Assembly: GCA_045650185.1 (NCBI GenBank)
Contig: JAZRQY010000020.1
Span: forward strand, 3,914 to 67,913
Reading direction: 5' to 3'
DNA: 64,000 bases
From: Scatosoma sp045650185
GTDB lineage: Bacteria; Bacillota; Clostridia; Christensenellales; Borkfalkiaceae
The notes below the pieces were generated by a model that was not told where the DNA came from, ran no database searches, and saw only the letters and a list, made by a program, of their open reading frames with translations. This document shows, in pieces, positions 57,683 through 64,000 of the stretch; positions within the stretch are counted from its first letter, which is position 1, and each line of letters begins with the position of its first letter. The position numbers were made by a program, and so were the translations under genes.

Positions 57683-58941
57683 AGGCGGTAGTATTCACGC
57701 TTGGCTGTAAGGTCAACGACGTAGAGAGCGGGTCTTTAATCCGTGGCTTAGAGGAGCTTGGGTATACCGTTTCTCGCTATATTGAGGAAGGTGCCGACCT
57801 ATATATCATCAACACCTGTGCGGTGACGGCAGAGGCAGAACGCAAGAGTCGGCAAACGGTAGGCAAGGCAATTAAGGCAGGCAGTAGCGCTAAAATTATC
57901 GTCTGCGGCTGTGCCTCGCAACGGGATGCAAAGCAGTTCTTTGATAAGAGTGAAAACGTCTTTTTCGTATCGGGTGCGCAGGCGAAGAATCGTATTTTGG
58001 AGTTGGCGCAGGCGGGATTCCCTGACGAAAAGAGTGGGATTTGCCTTGAAGATAGCGGAAAAATCTACGAGGAAATGCCCTCGCCTGAATGCTTAAAAAC
58101 CCGCAATTTTGTCAAAATCCAAGACGGGTGCAATCGGTTCTGCTCCTATTGTATCATCCCCTATCTGCGTGGGCGCAGTCGTTCAAGAAAGCTGTCGTCT
58201 GTTGTGGAGGAGGTGTTCTCCTCTTCGTCGGCGGAAACGGTGCTGACGGGGATAGACATTTCCGATTATCGGGATGAGGATGGCAATACGTTCGTGGATT
58301 TGTTGCTCGCGTTAAAGGACGCTCCCACCCGTATTCGCTTGGGGTCGATTGAGGTTAGCCTAATCACGGACGAGTTTTTGTCGGCGGCAAAGCAGGTGAA
58401 GTCCTTTGCTCCGCAATTCCACTTATCCTTGCAAAGCGGCTCGAATGCCGTACTAAAGAGTATGAATCGCCACTATACGCGTGAAGAATATTTGGCGGCA
58501 TGCCGAAAAATTTACGAGGCGTTTCCCGATGCCTCTATCACGACGGACATCATCGTCGGTTTTCCTACGGAAACGGAGGAGGATTTCTTGCAGTCGGTGC
58601 GGATTGTAGAGGAGGCGAGGTTCTTGCAGGTACACGCATTCCCGTACTCGCCTCGGCAGGGCACGGTGGCGTTTAGGAAATACAAGGAGCTGCCCTCGGC
58701 TGTGAAAAAACAGCGTGTGGATACTCTCTTAGAAAAGGCGGCTGAGGTGAAGAAGGCATATTTGCAACGCTTTGTAGGTAAGCAGCTTTCCGTGGTGTGG
58801 GAATACTGCTCGCAGGGCTACTGGGAAGGGTATTCGGAGAACTATATTCGGGTGTATGTCGAGGATAAAACGGGCAAAGAACCCACCCAAGTACGCGTTG
58901 AAGGATTGTATAAGGACGGCGTTTTAGCGTCGAGCATATAA
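57679..58941 (+). CDS. mtaB: tRNA t6A37 methylthiotransferase MtaB
   Basis: A 420-residue radical SAM methylthiotransferase that converts t6A to ms2t6A. The N-terminal UPF0004 domain (TLGCKVNDVES, INTCAVTAEAERKSRQ, VCGCASQRD), the radical SAM CNRFCSYCIIPYLRG and a C-terminal TRAM-like segment are present. GTG at 57679 overlaps rsmE. The substrate t6A would be made by tsaE/tsaB encoded elsewhere in this window. Confidence 0.93.
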   Translation: MKAVVFTLGCKVNDVESGSLIRGLEELGYTVSRYIEEGADLYIINTCAVTAEAERKSRQTVGKAIKAGSSAKIIVCGCASQRDAKQFFDKSENVFFVSGAQAKNRILELAQAGFPDEKSGICLEDSGKIYEEMPSPECLKTRNFVKIQDGCNRFCSYCIIPYLRGRSRSRKLSSVVEEVFSSSSAETVLTGIDISDYRDEDGNTFVDLLLALKDAPTRIRLGSIEVSLITDEFLSAAKQVKSFAPQFHLSLQSGSNAVLKSMNRHYTREEYLAACRKIYEAFPDASITTDIIVGFPTETEEDFLQSVRIVEEARFLQVHAFPYSPRQGTVAFRKYKELPSAVKKQRVDTLLEKAAEVKKAYLQRFVGKQLSVVWEYCSQGYWEGYSENYIRVYVEDKTGKEPTQVRVEGLYKDGVLASSI

Positions 58942-58952
58942 GGAGAAGGATT

Positions 58953-59288
58953 ATGGAAAACTGTATTTTTTGTAAAATCGTTGCAGGGGTAATTCCCTCC
59001 CCGAGATTGTACGAGGATGAAAAAATGATCGTCATTCGGGACATCGAGCCGAAGGCAAAATTGCATTATCTCTGCATTCCAAAGCAGCATTTTGCTCTGC
59101 TCTCGGAAATGGACGAGGAGAGGGCGGAAATTGTTAAGCACCTTTTCAAAACGATTCCTACGCTTGAAAAAACGCTTGGGCTTGAGGGCGGCTATCGTGT
59201 GATTATCAATCAGGGCGAGGACGGTGGGCAGACCGTACCCCACCTGCATATCCACCTCTTAGGCGGTGAAAAACTGAGCGATTTCTAA
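58953..59288 (+). CDS. HIT-family nucleotide hydrolase (Hint-like)
   Basis: A 111-residue histidine-triad protein. CIFCKIV at the N-terminus is the Hint zinc knuckle and HLHIHLLGG is the catalytic histidine triad. Such enzymes hydrolyse AMP-linked compounds; the exact substrate is unknown. AAGGAGAAGG precedes the ATG and the gene closes the prmA-rsmE-mtaB run. Confidence 0.93.
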   Translation: MENCIFCKIVAGVIPSPRLYEDEKMIVIRDIEPKAKLHYLCIPKQHFALLSEMDEERAEIVKHLFKTIPTLEKTLGLEGGYRVIINQGEDGGQTVPHLHIHLLGGEKLSDF

Positions 59289-59289
59289 G

Positions 59290-59318
59290 GTATAAAAACA
59301 GTATATAGAGGCAATACT
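59290..59318 (+). promoter_or_regulatory. Perfect sigma-F-type promoter
   Basis: GTATA at 59290-59294 and GGCAATACT at 59310-59318 have a 15-base spacer; the latter fits GGNNANANT at every fixed position. The expected start near 59325 lies inside the 5' arm of the following hairpin. Confidence 0.6.
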
Positions 59319-59349
59319 CCTTTCCGTATCTACGGGGAGGAGTTTTTTT
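59316..59349 (+). terminator. Hairpin with T-tract carrying the ribosome site of the next gene
   Basis: A 12-13 bp stem pairs 59316-59328 with 59331-59343 (two wobbles) and runs into T residues 59343-59349. GGAGG at 59336-59340 is the only ribosome site for the ATG at 59350. It should terminate HIT-operon transcripts; RNA started at about 59325 lacks most of the 5' arm. Confidence 0.78.
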
Positions 59350-59796
59350 ATGCGATTTAGGAACTGGCTGTCGTTGCTGTTTTGCGGTGTTCTTTGCGGC
59401 GCAATGCTGCTCTGTTGTGGTGCACTCTGCAATCCTTGCGGCAGGGCACTTGGCGGTGTGGAAACGGGCAGGGAATATTACCTGTACAGCCCTTCTTCGC
59501 AGGCGAAAATTGTGGAAAGGCTTTCCTTTTCAGACTATTTCTCTTTGGTGGGCGAAAAATACACTCTGCGTTTTTCTTCTGAGGAGGCGGCGAATGCTTA
59601 CGTGGAAAACCTGCTGAGTGAAAAGGGGGCGCGGACGGTGTTTGAGGAGTGCGTTGCAGGCGTGCGGTCGATTTACGCCTACGTTGCCGACGGGCGCGAA
59701 GGAGTACAGATCTCTGCCGGCAGAGTAAACCTACACTTGGCGATTTGCGGTAAGGAAGTGCAGGTGGGCACGCCGATTATCTTTGGTGGCTACTGA
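59350..59796 (+). CDS. Unknown exported protein of a presumptive forespore operon
   Basis: A 148-residue protein I do not recognise. The N-terminus is a signal peptide or anchor (about residues 6-30) with four cysteines (LFCGVLCGAMLLCCGALC). The rest is soluble with alternating strand/helix patterns, ending in VGTPIIFGGY; there is no catalytic motif. The upstream sigma-F-type promoter and the SpoIIQ-like gene downstream suggest a forespore membrane or intermembrane role during engulfment, but that is inference. 87 bases with a second sigma-F-like site separate it from the next gene. Confidence 0.65.
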   Translation: MRFRNWLSLLFCGVLCGAMLLCCGALCNPCGRALGGVETGREYYLYSPSSQAKIVERLSFSDYFSLVGEKYTLRFSSEEAANAYVENLLSEKGARTVFEECVAGVRSIYAYVADGREGVQISAGRVNLHLAICGKEVQVGTPIIFGGY

Positions 59797-59820
59797 CAAA
59801 AAAATGCTTTTTGGGTGGAT

Positions 59821-59849
59821 GTATAAAATGAAGACAATCGGGCAATAAA
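59821..59849 (+). promoter_or_regulatory. Second sigma-F-type promoter, for the SpoIIQ-like gene
   Basis: GTATA at 59821-59825 and GGCAATAAA at 59841-59849 have the same 15-base spacer as the site at 59290; only the final base departs from GGNNANANT. spoIIQ is a sigma-F target in B. subtilis. Confidence 0.5.
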
Positions 59850-59883
59850 CAGTACACGAAACCATTTTTGGAGGATAGAAACA

Positions 59884-60567
59884 ATGCGAGAACACAAAGA
59901 CGAAAAGGAAACCCCTCAGGGAAGACAAAGGAAAGTAAAATTCAACTGGAAGGATAAGCAAGCTTGGATCGGGCTTACCTCGGCTTGCGTAGCCGTTGTG
60001 GTTGCCGTCCTGCTCATCATTGGTGTTGCAGGAAGCAGTCAGCCTTCGATTGACACCGGGAACGTGGGGAACTCGGCGCCTGGCGACAACCAACAGCAAC
60101 AGCAGCCTCAACCACAGCCGCCAGAGGATACGAATCAGCCGGTAGATGAGGAGCTGGAGATGCAGATGCCGATAGAGGTGGTTTCTGTGTCCAACGAGTT
60201 CGGATTCTACTATAATCAGACGCTGGATTGCTATTACCATCACGAAGGGGTGGACTTTCAGACGGAAGCAGGCACACCTGTGCTGGCAGTAAAGAGTGGC
60301 GTGGTCGAGAGTATCTACTCTGGCGACGTCTTGAAGGGGACGGAGATTGTCTTGGATCACGGTAACGGTTTGAAGACGTTGTATCGTTTTGTCGATGCGG
60401 TAGAAGGTCTTGCCGTCGGTGATAAGGTAGAGCAAGGGGATACGATTGCCGTGGTGGCGGAGGCAACGGGCGACGAGTACAAGGACGGCGCGCACCTGCA
60501 TTTCGAAATTTTGGAAAACGGCAAAACGGTAGACCCGACCGCTCATCTTGAATTTTTGGAAAAATAA
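59884..60567 (+). CDS. SpoIIQ-like M23 peptidase
   Basis: A 227-residue membrane-anchored LytM/M23 protein. A basic cytoplasmic N-terminus, one helix (about 37-57), a Gln/Pro-rich linker (about 75-95) and the peptidase domain with HHEGVDF (His and Asp ligands) and HLHFEI. Unlike B. subtilis SpoIIQ, the zinc ligands are kept, as in many Clostridia, so it may be catalytically active. Length, single helix and the upstream sigma-F-like promoter support a forespore role binding mother-cell SpoIIIAH. No spoIIIA genes are in the window. Confidence 0.75.
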   Translation: MREHKDEKETPQGRQRKVKFNWKDKQAWIGLTSACVAVVVAVLLIIGVAGSSQPSIDTGNVGNSAPGDNQQQQQPQPQPPEDTNQPVDEELEMQMPIEVVSVSNEFGFYYNQTLDCYYHHEGVDFQTEAGTPVLAVKSGVVESIYSGDVLKGTEIVLDHGNGLKTLYRFVDAVEGLAVGDKVEQGDTIAVVAEATGDEYKDGAHLHFEILENGKTVDPTAHLEFLEK

Positions 60568-60601
60568 TCCCCTGGCTCATATATTCAAATAAAAAATCAT
60601 A

Positions 60602-60643
60602 AAATAACCTGCTATTACTTTTTGTCAATAGGGGTTATTTTTT
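60602..60643 (+). terminator. Hairpin with T-tract carrying the ribosome site of the lipoprotein gene
   Basis: AAATAACC at 60602-60609 pairs with GGTTATTT at 60633-60640; CTATT/AATAG extends the stem inside. AGGGG at 60630-60634 is the ribosome site and T residues run to the ATG at 60644. A CATAAAATA at 60598-60606 (sigma-E/K-like -10 with ATATT upstream at 60581-60585) overlaps the 5' arm. Confidence 0.6.
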
Positions 60644-62098
60644 ATGAAACGCATTGGTTGTATTGTATTGTTGGTGGCGATGCTTTCGGGTTGCGTATTC
60701 GGGGGAATAGGGTGCGCAAAGCAGGTAAAAGAGCGTACCATGTACGAGGTTGTCGTCGAATATAAGCCTTTGGACAACGCCTTGACGGGTACGGTCAAAA
60801 TGGATTTTTACAATCATTCGGAAATGGAGTTGGATTGCCTGCAATTACAGCTATATCCGAACGCATATCGCAAGGGCGCAGTCTATTCGCAGATTGGCTA
60901 CGATGCGACGACGGAGGCGTATTATGCGGGCGAAAGTTACGGTGAAATTTCTATTTCTTCCGTCTTGGGGTGTACGAGCTTTACGGTAGGCGGCGAAGAT
61001 AAAAACCTGTTGTATGCACAGCTTGATAAGCCGCTTGCCCCGAACGAGCGTATTACCCTCGATATAGGCTTTTCTACTCGATTGGCGGAGGTCAACGCCT
61101 CGCTTGGGCTGACGAAGAGCACGGTGAATTTTGCAGGGGCGTTTCCTACGGCGTGCGCTCTGACGGAAAATGGATTTTACGAATGTGTGCCGTCGGACGT
61201 TGGGCAAGCGGCGGTTGCCGATTGCGCCGATTATTCCGTGCGTTTGACCCTTCCGAGGGAATACTTCTTGGCGTGCGCAGGGGAGATTGTGGAAGAAAAA
61301 ACGCTCGAAAGTAAAAAACAATATACTATCTCTGCAACGAATATGCGTGATTTTACCTTTTCGCTGTCCACCTCGTATGCGGCTATCGAGGGCTACACGG
61401 GGAAAACACGGGTCGGTTATTACTATGAAAACGACGATGGGGCGAAGGAAGTGCTTGCGCTTGCGATAAAGGCGGTGGAATATTACTCCTCGATCTTCGG
61501 GGAATATCCGCACAAGCGCCTAGCTTTACTGCAAACGAATATCGTGCAGGACGCAGTCGATTACGCAGGTGTATGTATGCTGTCGAAGGGGCTTTCCAAG
61601 GATGTGCTGGTTTGGTCGGTTTTGACGAAGACGGCGGCGCAGTGGTGGTATTCGTCGGTGGGGGCAAACCGAGTGGAAAACGCTTGGCTTGTAGACGGTT
61701 TATCGGCGTATTCGGCGGCTCTGTTCTTGGAGGCGCACCCGGAATATGGGCGGACGAAGAAAGAGGTCGTCTTCGATGCCAGAAAGGAGTACGACGAGTA
61801 TCGGGATGCCTATCGAAAGGCGCTTGGTTGGGTGGATACCCGTATGAACCGCCCCCTTTCCACCTTCTTAAACGGCTACGAGTACCGCTGTATTTCCGAA
61901 CATAAGGCGGTGGTGATGTTTTCCGAACTGGAAAAAGCGGTGGGTAGCAAACGATTGCTTTCCTCTTTGCGGAAATATTATGCGGAAAATCTTTACGGCT
62001 CGGCGACGCCGGCGCATTTGGTGGGGGCGTTTGAAAGAAACGGCTTGGCCGTGGCAGGTTTTTTGGAGAGTTATTGGGCAGGAAAGGGGACTTTTTAG
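60644..62098 (+). CDS. M1-peptidase-like lipoprotein with a degenerate active site
   Basis: A 484-residue lipoprotein: signal peptide with lipobox LSGC (Cys17), a beta-sandwich (about 30-245) and a domain resembling M1 zinc aminopeptidases. In M1 enzymes HExxHQWW is followed by a third Glu in WL-x-EGL; here the same place reads TKTAAQWW and AWLVDGLSAYSA, so both zinc histidines, the catalytic Glu and the third ligand are gone. It should be a non-catalytic surface protein. Its place after the SpoIIQ-like gene and the sporulation-type promoter suggest, but do not prove, a role in spore formation. Confidence 0.8.
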   Translation: MKRIGCIVLLVAMLSGCVFGGIGCAKQVKERTMYEVVVEYKPLDNALTGTVKMDFYNHSEMELDCLQLQLYPNAYRKGAVYSQIGYDATTEAYYAGESYGEISISSVLGCTSFTVGGEDKNLLYAQLDKPLAPNERITLDIGFSTRLAEVNASLGLTKSTVNFAGAFPTACALTENGFYECVPSDVGQAAVADCADYSVRLTLPREYFLACAGEIVEEKTLESKKQYTISATNMRDFTFSLSTSYAAIEGYTGKTRVGYYYENDDGAKEVLALAIKAVEYYSSIFGEYPHKRLALLQTNIVQDAVDYAGVCMLSKGLSKDVLVWSVLTKTAAQWWYSSVGANRVENAWLVDGLSAYSAALFLEAHPEYGRTKKEVVFDARKEYDEYRDAYRKALGWVDTRMNRPLSTFLNGYEYRCISEHKAVVMFSELEKAVGSKRLLSSLRKYYAENLYGSATPAHLVGAFERNGLAVAGFLESYWAGKGTF

Positions 62099-62128
62099 AG
62101 GGCTGAGACACAACTTTAGAAAAAACAC

Positions 62129-62157
62129 TTGCCAAATGGGTGATTGTGGTGTATAAT
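62129..62157 (+). promoter_or_regulatory. Promoter of corA
   Basis: TTGCCA at 62129-62134 and TATAAT at 62152-62157 are 17 bases apart. The start near 62164 rules out the earlier in-frame start codons of the corA frame. Confidence 0.72.
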
Positions 62158-62215
62158 AACGATGGAAGCAGCGCGCGGACTGCTTGCGAGACAATCTTCT
62201 CCTGCGTGGTGGTAT

Positions 62216-63208
62216 ATGGTAAAATTCTATAAAAGCGAAAAGAATAATATCGTTCAGTTAGAGGAATTTGAATCTCGTTGCTGGGTAGAGATGGTGAACC
62301 CTACCGATGACGAAGTGGAAAATATCGTTGCGCTTAGCGGTATTCCTGAAGGGCTGATCAAAGCGGCGCTCGACGAAGAAGAATCTGCCCGTGTAGAAGC
62401 GGATGACGGGGCGACGATGTACATTGTGGACAGTCCGATGATTGTGGATACGGAAGACGGCGACCAGTATACGACGATTCCCGTAGCAATCATCTACAAT
62501 CCCAAATGTATCGTGACGGTTTCGTTGAATAACGACCCGATTTTGACGGGGTTTCATTCCAACCGTACGAAGGTATCGACGAACAAACCCGTAGGATTTG
62601 TGTTGAACTTTATGCTGGGCAACGTAAAGCGCTTTTCGTCCTTGCTGAAACAGATTGATAAAAAGTCTTTGCGCTTGCAGGCAGAGTTGCATAAGTCGAT
62701 GCGTAATCAAGAGCTCATCGAGCTTTTAGACTTGCAAAATTCGTTGGTATACTTCTCGACGGCGCTTTCGGCAAACTCGACGGTGCACGGCAGGCTTTCC
62801 CGCTTGGAATCGGTGCAAAACAACGAGGAGTATCAGGACCTGCAAGAGGACGTCTTGATTGAAACCAAGCAGGCGGTGGAAATGTGTTCGATCTATCGGG
62901 ATATTTTGAAGACGACGATGGATGCGTTCAGTTCGGTTATTTCCAACAACGTGAACCACGTGGTAAAGAGACTGACCATCATCACGATCTTAGTTGCGAT
63001 TCCCACTTTGATAGCAGGGCTTTTGGGGATGAATATCAAGCTTCCGTTCGGGATGGGTTCAGCAAACGGCAGCCCGTGGGAGTTCTGGATTGTATTGGCG
63101 ATTTCCGTGTTGCTGGTGGCGGTTTTCTCGGTGGTGTTGGTCAAGTCTACCGCTTCGGTCAAGATTCGTACTCCAAAGCAGATTAGGAAGAAAAGGAGAA
63201 ATGATTGA
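62216..63208 (+). CDS. corA: CorA-family magnesium/metal transporter
   Basis: A 330-residue CorA channel subunit. A large cytoplasmic N-terminal domain and long helix precede two C-terminal membrane helices (about 270-290 and 302-322), with the selectivity motif GMN in LLGMNIKLP between them. Mg2+ or Co2+ import is the family function. I prefer ATG at 62216, just downstream of the promoter, to codons at 62144 or 62162 that lie at or before the transcription start; the ribosome site is weak (GTGGTGG). The last base overlaps the next gene. Confidence 0.9.
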   Translation: MVKFYKSEKNNIVQLEEFESRCWVEMVNPTDDEVENIVALSGIPEGLIKAALDEEESARVEADDGATMYIVDSPMIVDTEDGDQYTTIPVAIIYNPKCIVTVSLNNDPILTGFHSNRTKVSTNKPVGFVLNFMLGNVKRFSSLLKQIDKKSLRLQAELHKSMRNQELIELLDLQNSLVYFSTALSANSTVHGRLSRLESVQNNEEYQDLQEDVLIETKQAVEMCSIYRDILKTTMDAFSSVISNNVNHVVKRLTIITILVAIPTLIAGLLGMNIKLPFGMGSANGSPWEFWIVLAISVLLVAVFSVVLVKSTASVKIRTPKQIRKKRRND

Positions 63209-63405
63209 TGCCTTTTTTACAATATAAATGCAGCGCCTGCGGTAAAAAGTTTGAGGAGCTGGTGGTAAAATACGATGTCGAGGTTTCCTGCCCCGATTGC
63301 GGCGGCAAGACGGAACGAGATTACGCAGGGGAGCTGTATTCTGCGACGGGGAAACCGACGAAGAAATGCTCTGGTAACTGCAAAACTTGCGGTGGCTGCC
63401 GATAA
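63208..63405 (+). CDS. FmdB-type zinc-ribbon protein
   Basis: A 65-residue protein with the FmdB regulatory zinc ribbon: YKCSACGKKFE and SCPDCGGKTE provide four cysteines. The C-terminal tail adds CSGNCKTCGGC, which may bind more metal. Function is unknown; the name comes from a formamidase gene neighbour. ATG at 63208 overlaps the corA stop. Confidence 0.9.
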   Translation: MPFLQYKCSACGKKFEELVVKYDVEVSCPDCGGKTERDYAGELYSATGKPTKKCSGNCKTCGGCR

Positions 63406-63415
63406 AAAATAAAGA

Positions 63416-63448
63416 AACGAGGGGAAATTGCGTCCCTCGTTTTTTTTA
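63416..63448 (+). terminator. Terminator before the rRNA transcription unit
   Basis: AACGAGGG pairs with CCCTCGTT around an AAATTGCGT-type loop and is followed by T residues. Confidence 0.85.
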
Positions 63449-63563
63449 TAATATTTGGTGCACGTGAGCGTGCCTATATGCGCGCGCGTTTGATTGTCTT
63501 TTTCTGCAAAATAATATTTTTTCAAAAAAAATGAAAAAACTTGAAAATCTTTTCAAAAAATGC

Positions 63564-63592
63564 TTGACATTATCCTTGGTTAATGGTATTAT
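63564..63592 (+). promoter_or_regulatory. Strong promoter of an isolated 23S rRNA unit
   Basis: TTGACA at 63564-63569 and TATTAT at 63587-63592 are 17 bases apart. The 60 bases upstream are very A/T-rich with A-tracts, like an UP element, which suits an rRNA promoter. Confidence 0.8.
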
Positions 63593-63864
63593 GTTTAAGC
63601 TGTCATGCGATAAAACGCATTATGGTGCTCTCTGTTGAGGGCAAGATTGAAGATTAACAACTGCATAGCAAGATAAAAAGTTTTTTTCTTAAAAAGGAAA
63701 AAGACGAGTACAAAGGCAAATTTCATAATTTGAAAGTAAAGCTAATGGTTAAAAAGCACAAACGTAAGGACGATTTTAAAAAAGCCCTTTTAACTGCAAA
63801 TAAACGATTAGCCGAGAGTAAGAATTAGAATTTTGTGTAAAGACGAGTAGATGAGAGAGATAAA
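63593..63864 (+). other. Leader of the 23S unit
   Basis: About 270 bases between the promoter and the 23S sequence hold no 16S, no tRNA and no open reading frame of note. ATTGAAGATTAACAACTGC near 63645 resembles the antitermination boxA-like stretch (ATTGAAAACTGCATAG) of clostridial rRNA spacers, and two A/T-rich stretches follow. The leader should base-pair with a downstream trailer to form a processing stem, which lies outside the window. Confidence 0.5.
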
Positions 63865-64000
63865 GATCAAGCTACAAAGGGCTTACGGAGAATGCCTTGG
63901 TACATGGCGCCGAAGAAGGACGTGACAAGCTGCGAAAAGCTACGGTTAGGAGCAAATATCCGTTGATCCGTAGATATCCGAATGAGGGAACTCAGCACGA
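63865..64000 (+). rRNA. 23S ribosomal RNA, 5' end (continues past window)
   Basis: From about 63865, GATCAAGCTACAAAGGGC, GGAGAATGCCTTGG and GCCGAAGAAGGACGTG match the start of bacterial 23S (helices H1 and the following region), including AATGAGGGAACTCAG. The exact first base is uncertain by a few positions. The gene has its own promoter and no 16S within the 460 bases upstream. Confidence 0.93.

Noticed and set aside
63593..63864. tRNA genes in the leader of the 23S unit
   Set aside because: No cloverleaf or TTCGA-type T loop could be found by eye.

Overview
The window looks like chromosomal DNA of an anaerobic, endospore-forming member of the Clostridia (Bacillota). The evidence is a ranthipeptide SCIFF precursor with its radical SAM maturase, HemZ, a VanW protein, a membrane-bound MurF-like ligase next to a D-Ala-D-Ala ligase, and the sporulation set spoIIGA-sigE-sigG-ylmC with a SpoIIQ-like protein. 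Starts follow AGGAGG-type sites, and several promoters are near-perfect TTGACA-17-TATAAT. Almost every gene is on the + strand; only dnaA-mnmG (18.75-21.99 kb) is reversed. I cannot fix the genus; an uncultured Christensenellales-like lineage would fit.

Layout. 0-5.2 kb: protein export (yajC, divergent secD and secF) interrupted by a TIGR04086 membrane protein and the scfA-scfB ranthipeptide pair. 5.2-11.8 kb: recJ, rel, an MBL-fold hydrolase and hemZ. 11.87-15.0 kb: an accessory cassette of two exported proteins with the same unusual signal peptide ending, on either side of a SipW-type signal peptidase fused to a tandem domain I cannot name. 15.0-18.7 kb: rpsO, pnp and a membrane glycosyltransferase that is probably leaderless. 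18.7-24.9 kb: mnmG and dnaA reversed, divergent from recF, then PHP and VanW proteins. 24.9-36.8 kb: asnS, plsX, rnc, smc, ftsY, an ABC transporter pair, trmD, rbgA, rnhB and yraN. 36.8-39.8 kb: sporulation sigma factors. 39.8-44.0 kb: a two-component system with an unknown membrane partner, and an ECF S component. 44.0-49.1 kb: tsaE-tsaB-rimI, an alpha/beta hydrolase that seems to start at ACG, membrane MurF and Ddl. 49.2-56.9 kb: obg, yhbY, grpE, SDR, a repeat block, dnaK, dnaJ, prmA. 56.9-63.4 kb: rsmE, mtaB, HIT, a presumptive forespore block (unknown protein and SpoIIQ-like), a degenerate M1-peptidase-like lipoprotein, corA and an FmdB-type zinc ribbon. 63.5-64.0 kb: a strong promoter and leader entering the 5' end of a 23S rRNA with no 16S upstream.

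Regulatory DNA is unusually compact. At four genes the ribosome-binding site lies in the 3' arm of a terminator-like hairpin and the start codon follows the T-tract. At two of these a sporulation-type promoter overlaps the 5' arm, so the gene's own transcript would escape the hairpin while read-through from upstream would be terminated or untranslatable. At two other places the -35 box of the next gene lies inside the previous terminator. Two intergenic arrays of tiny hairpins with constant separators, and a perfect 118-bp direct repeat, are also unexplained. The strongest candidates for something undescribed are the SipW-type cassette at 11.9-15.0 kb and the hairpin/promoter/ribosome-site superposition at 59.3 and 60.6 kb.
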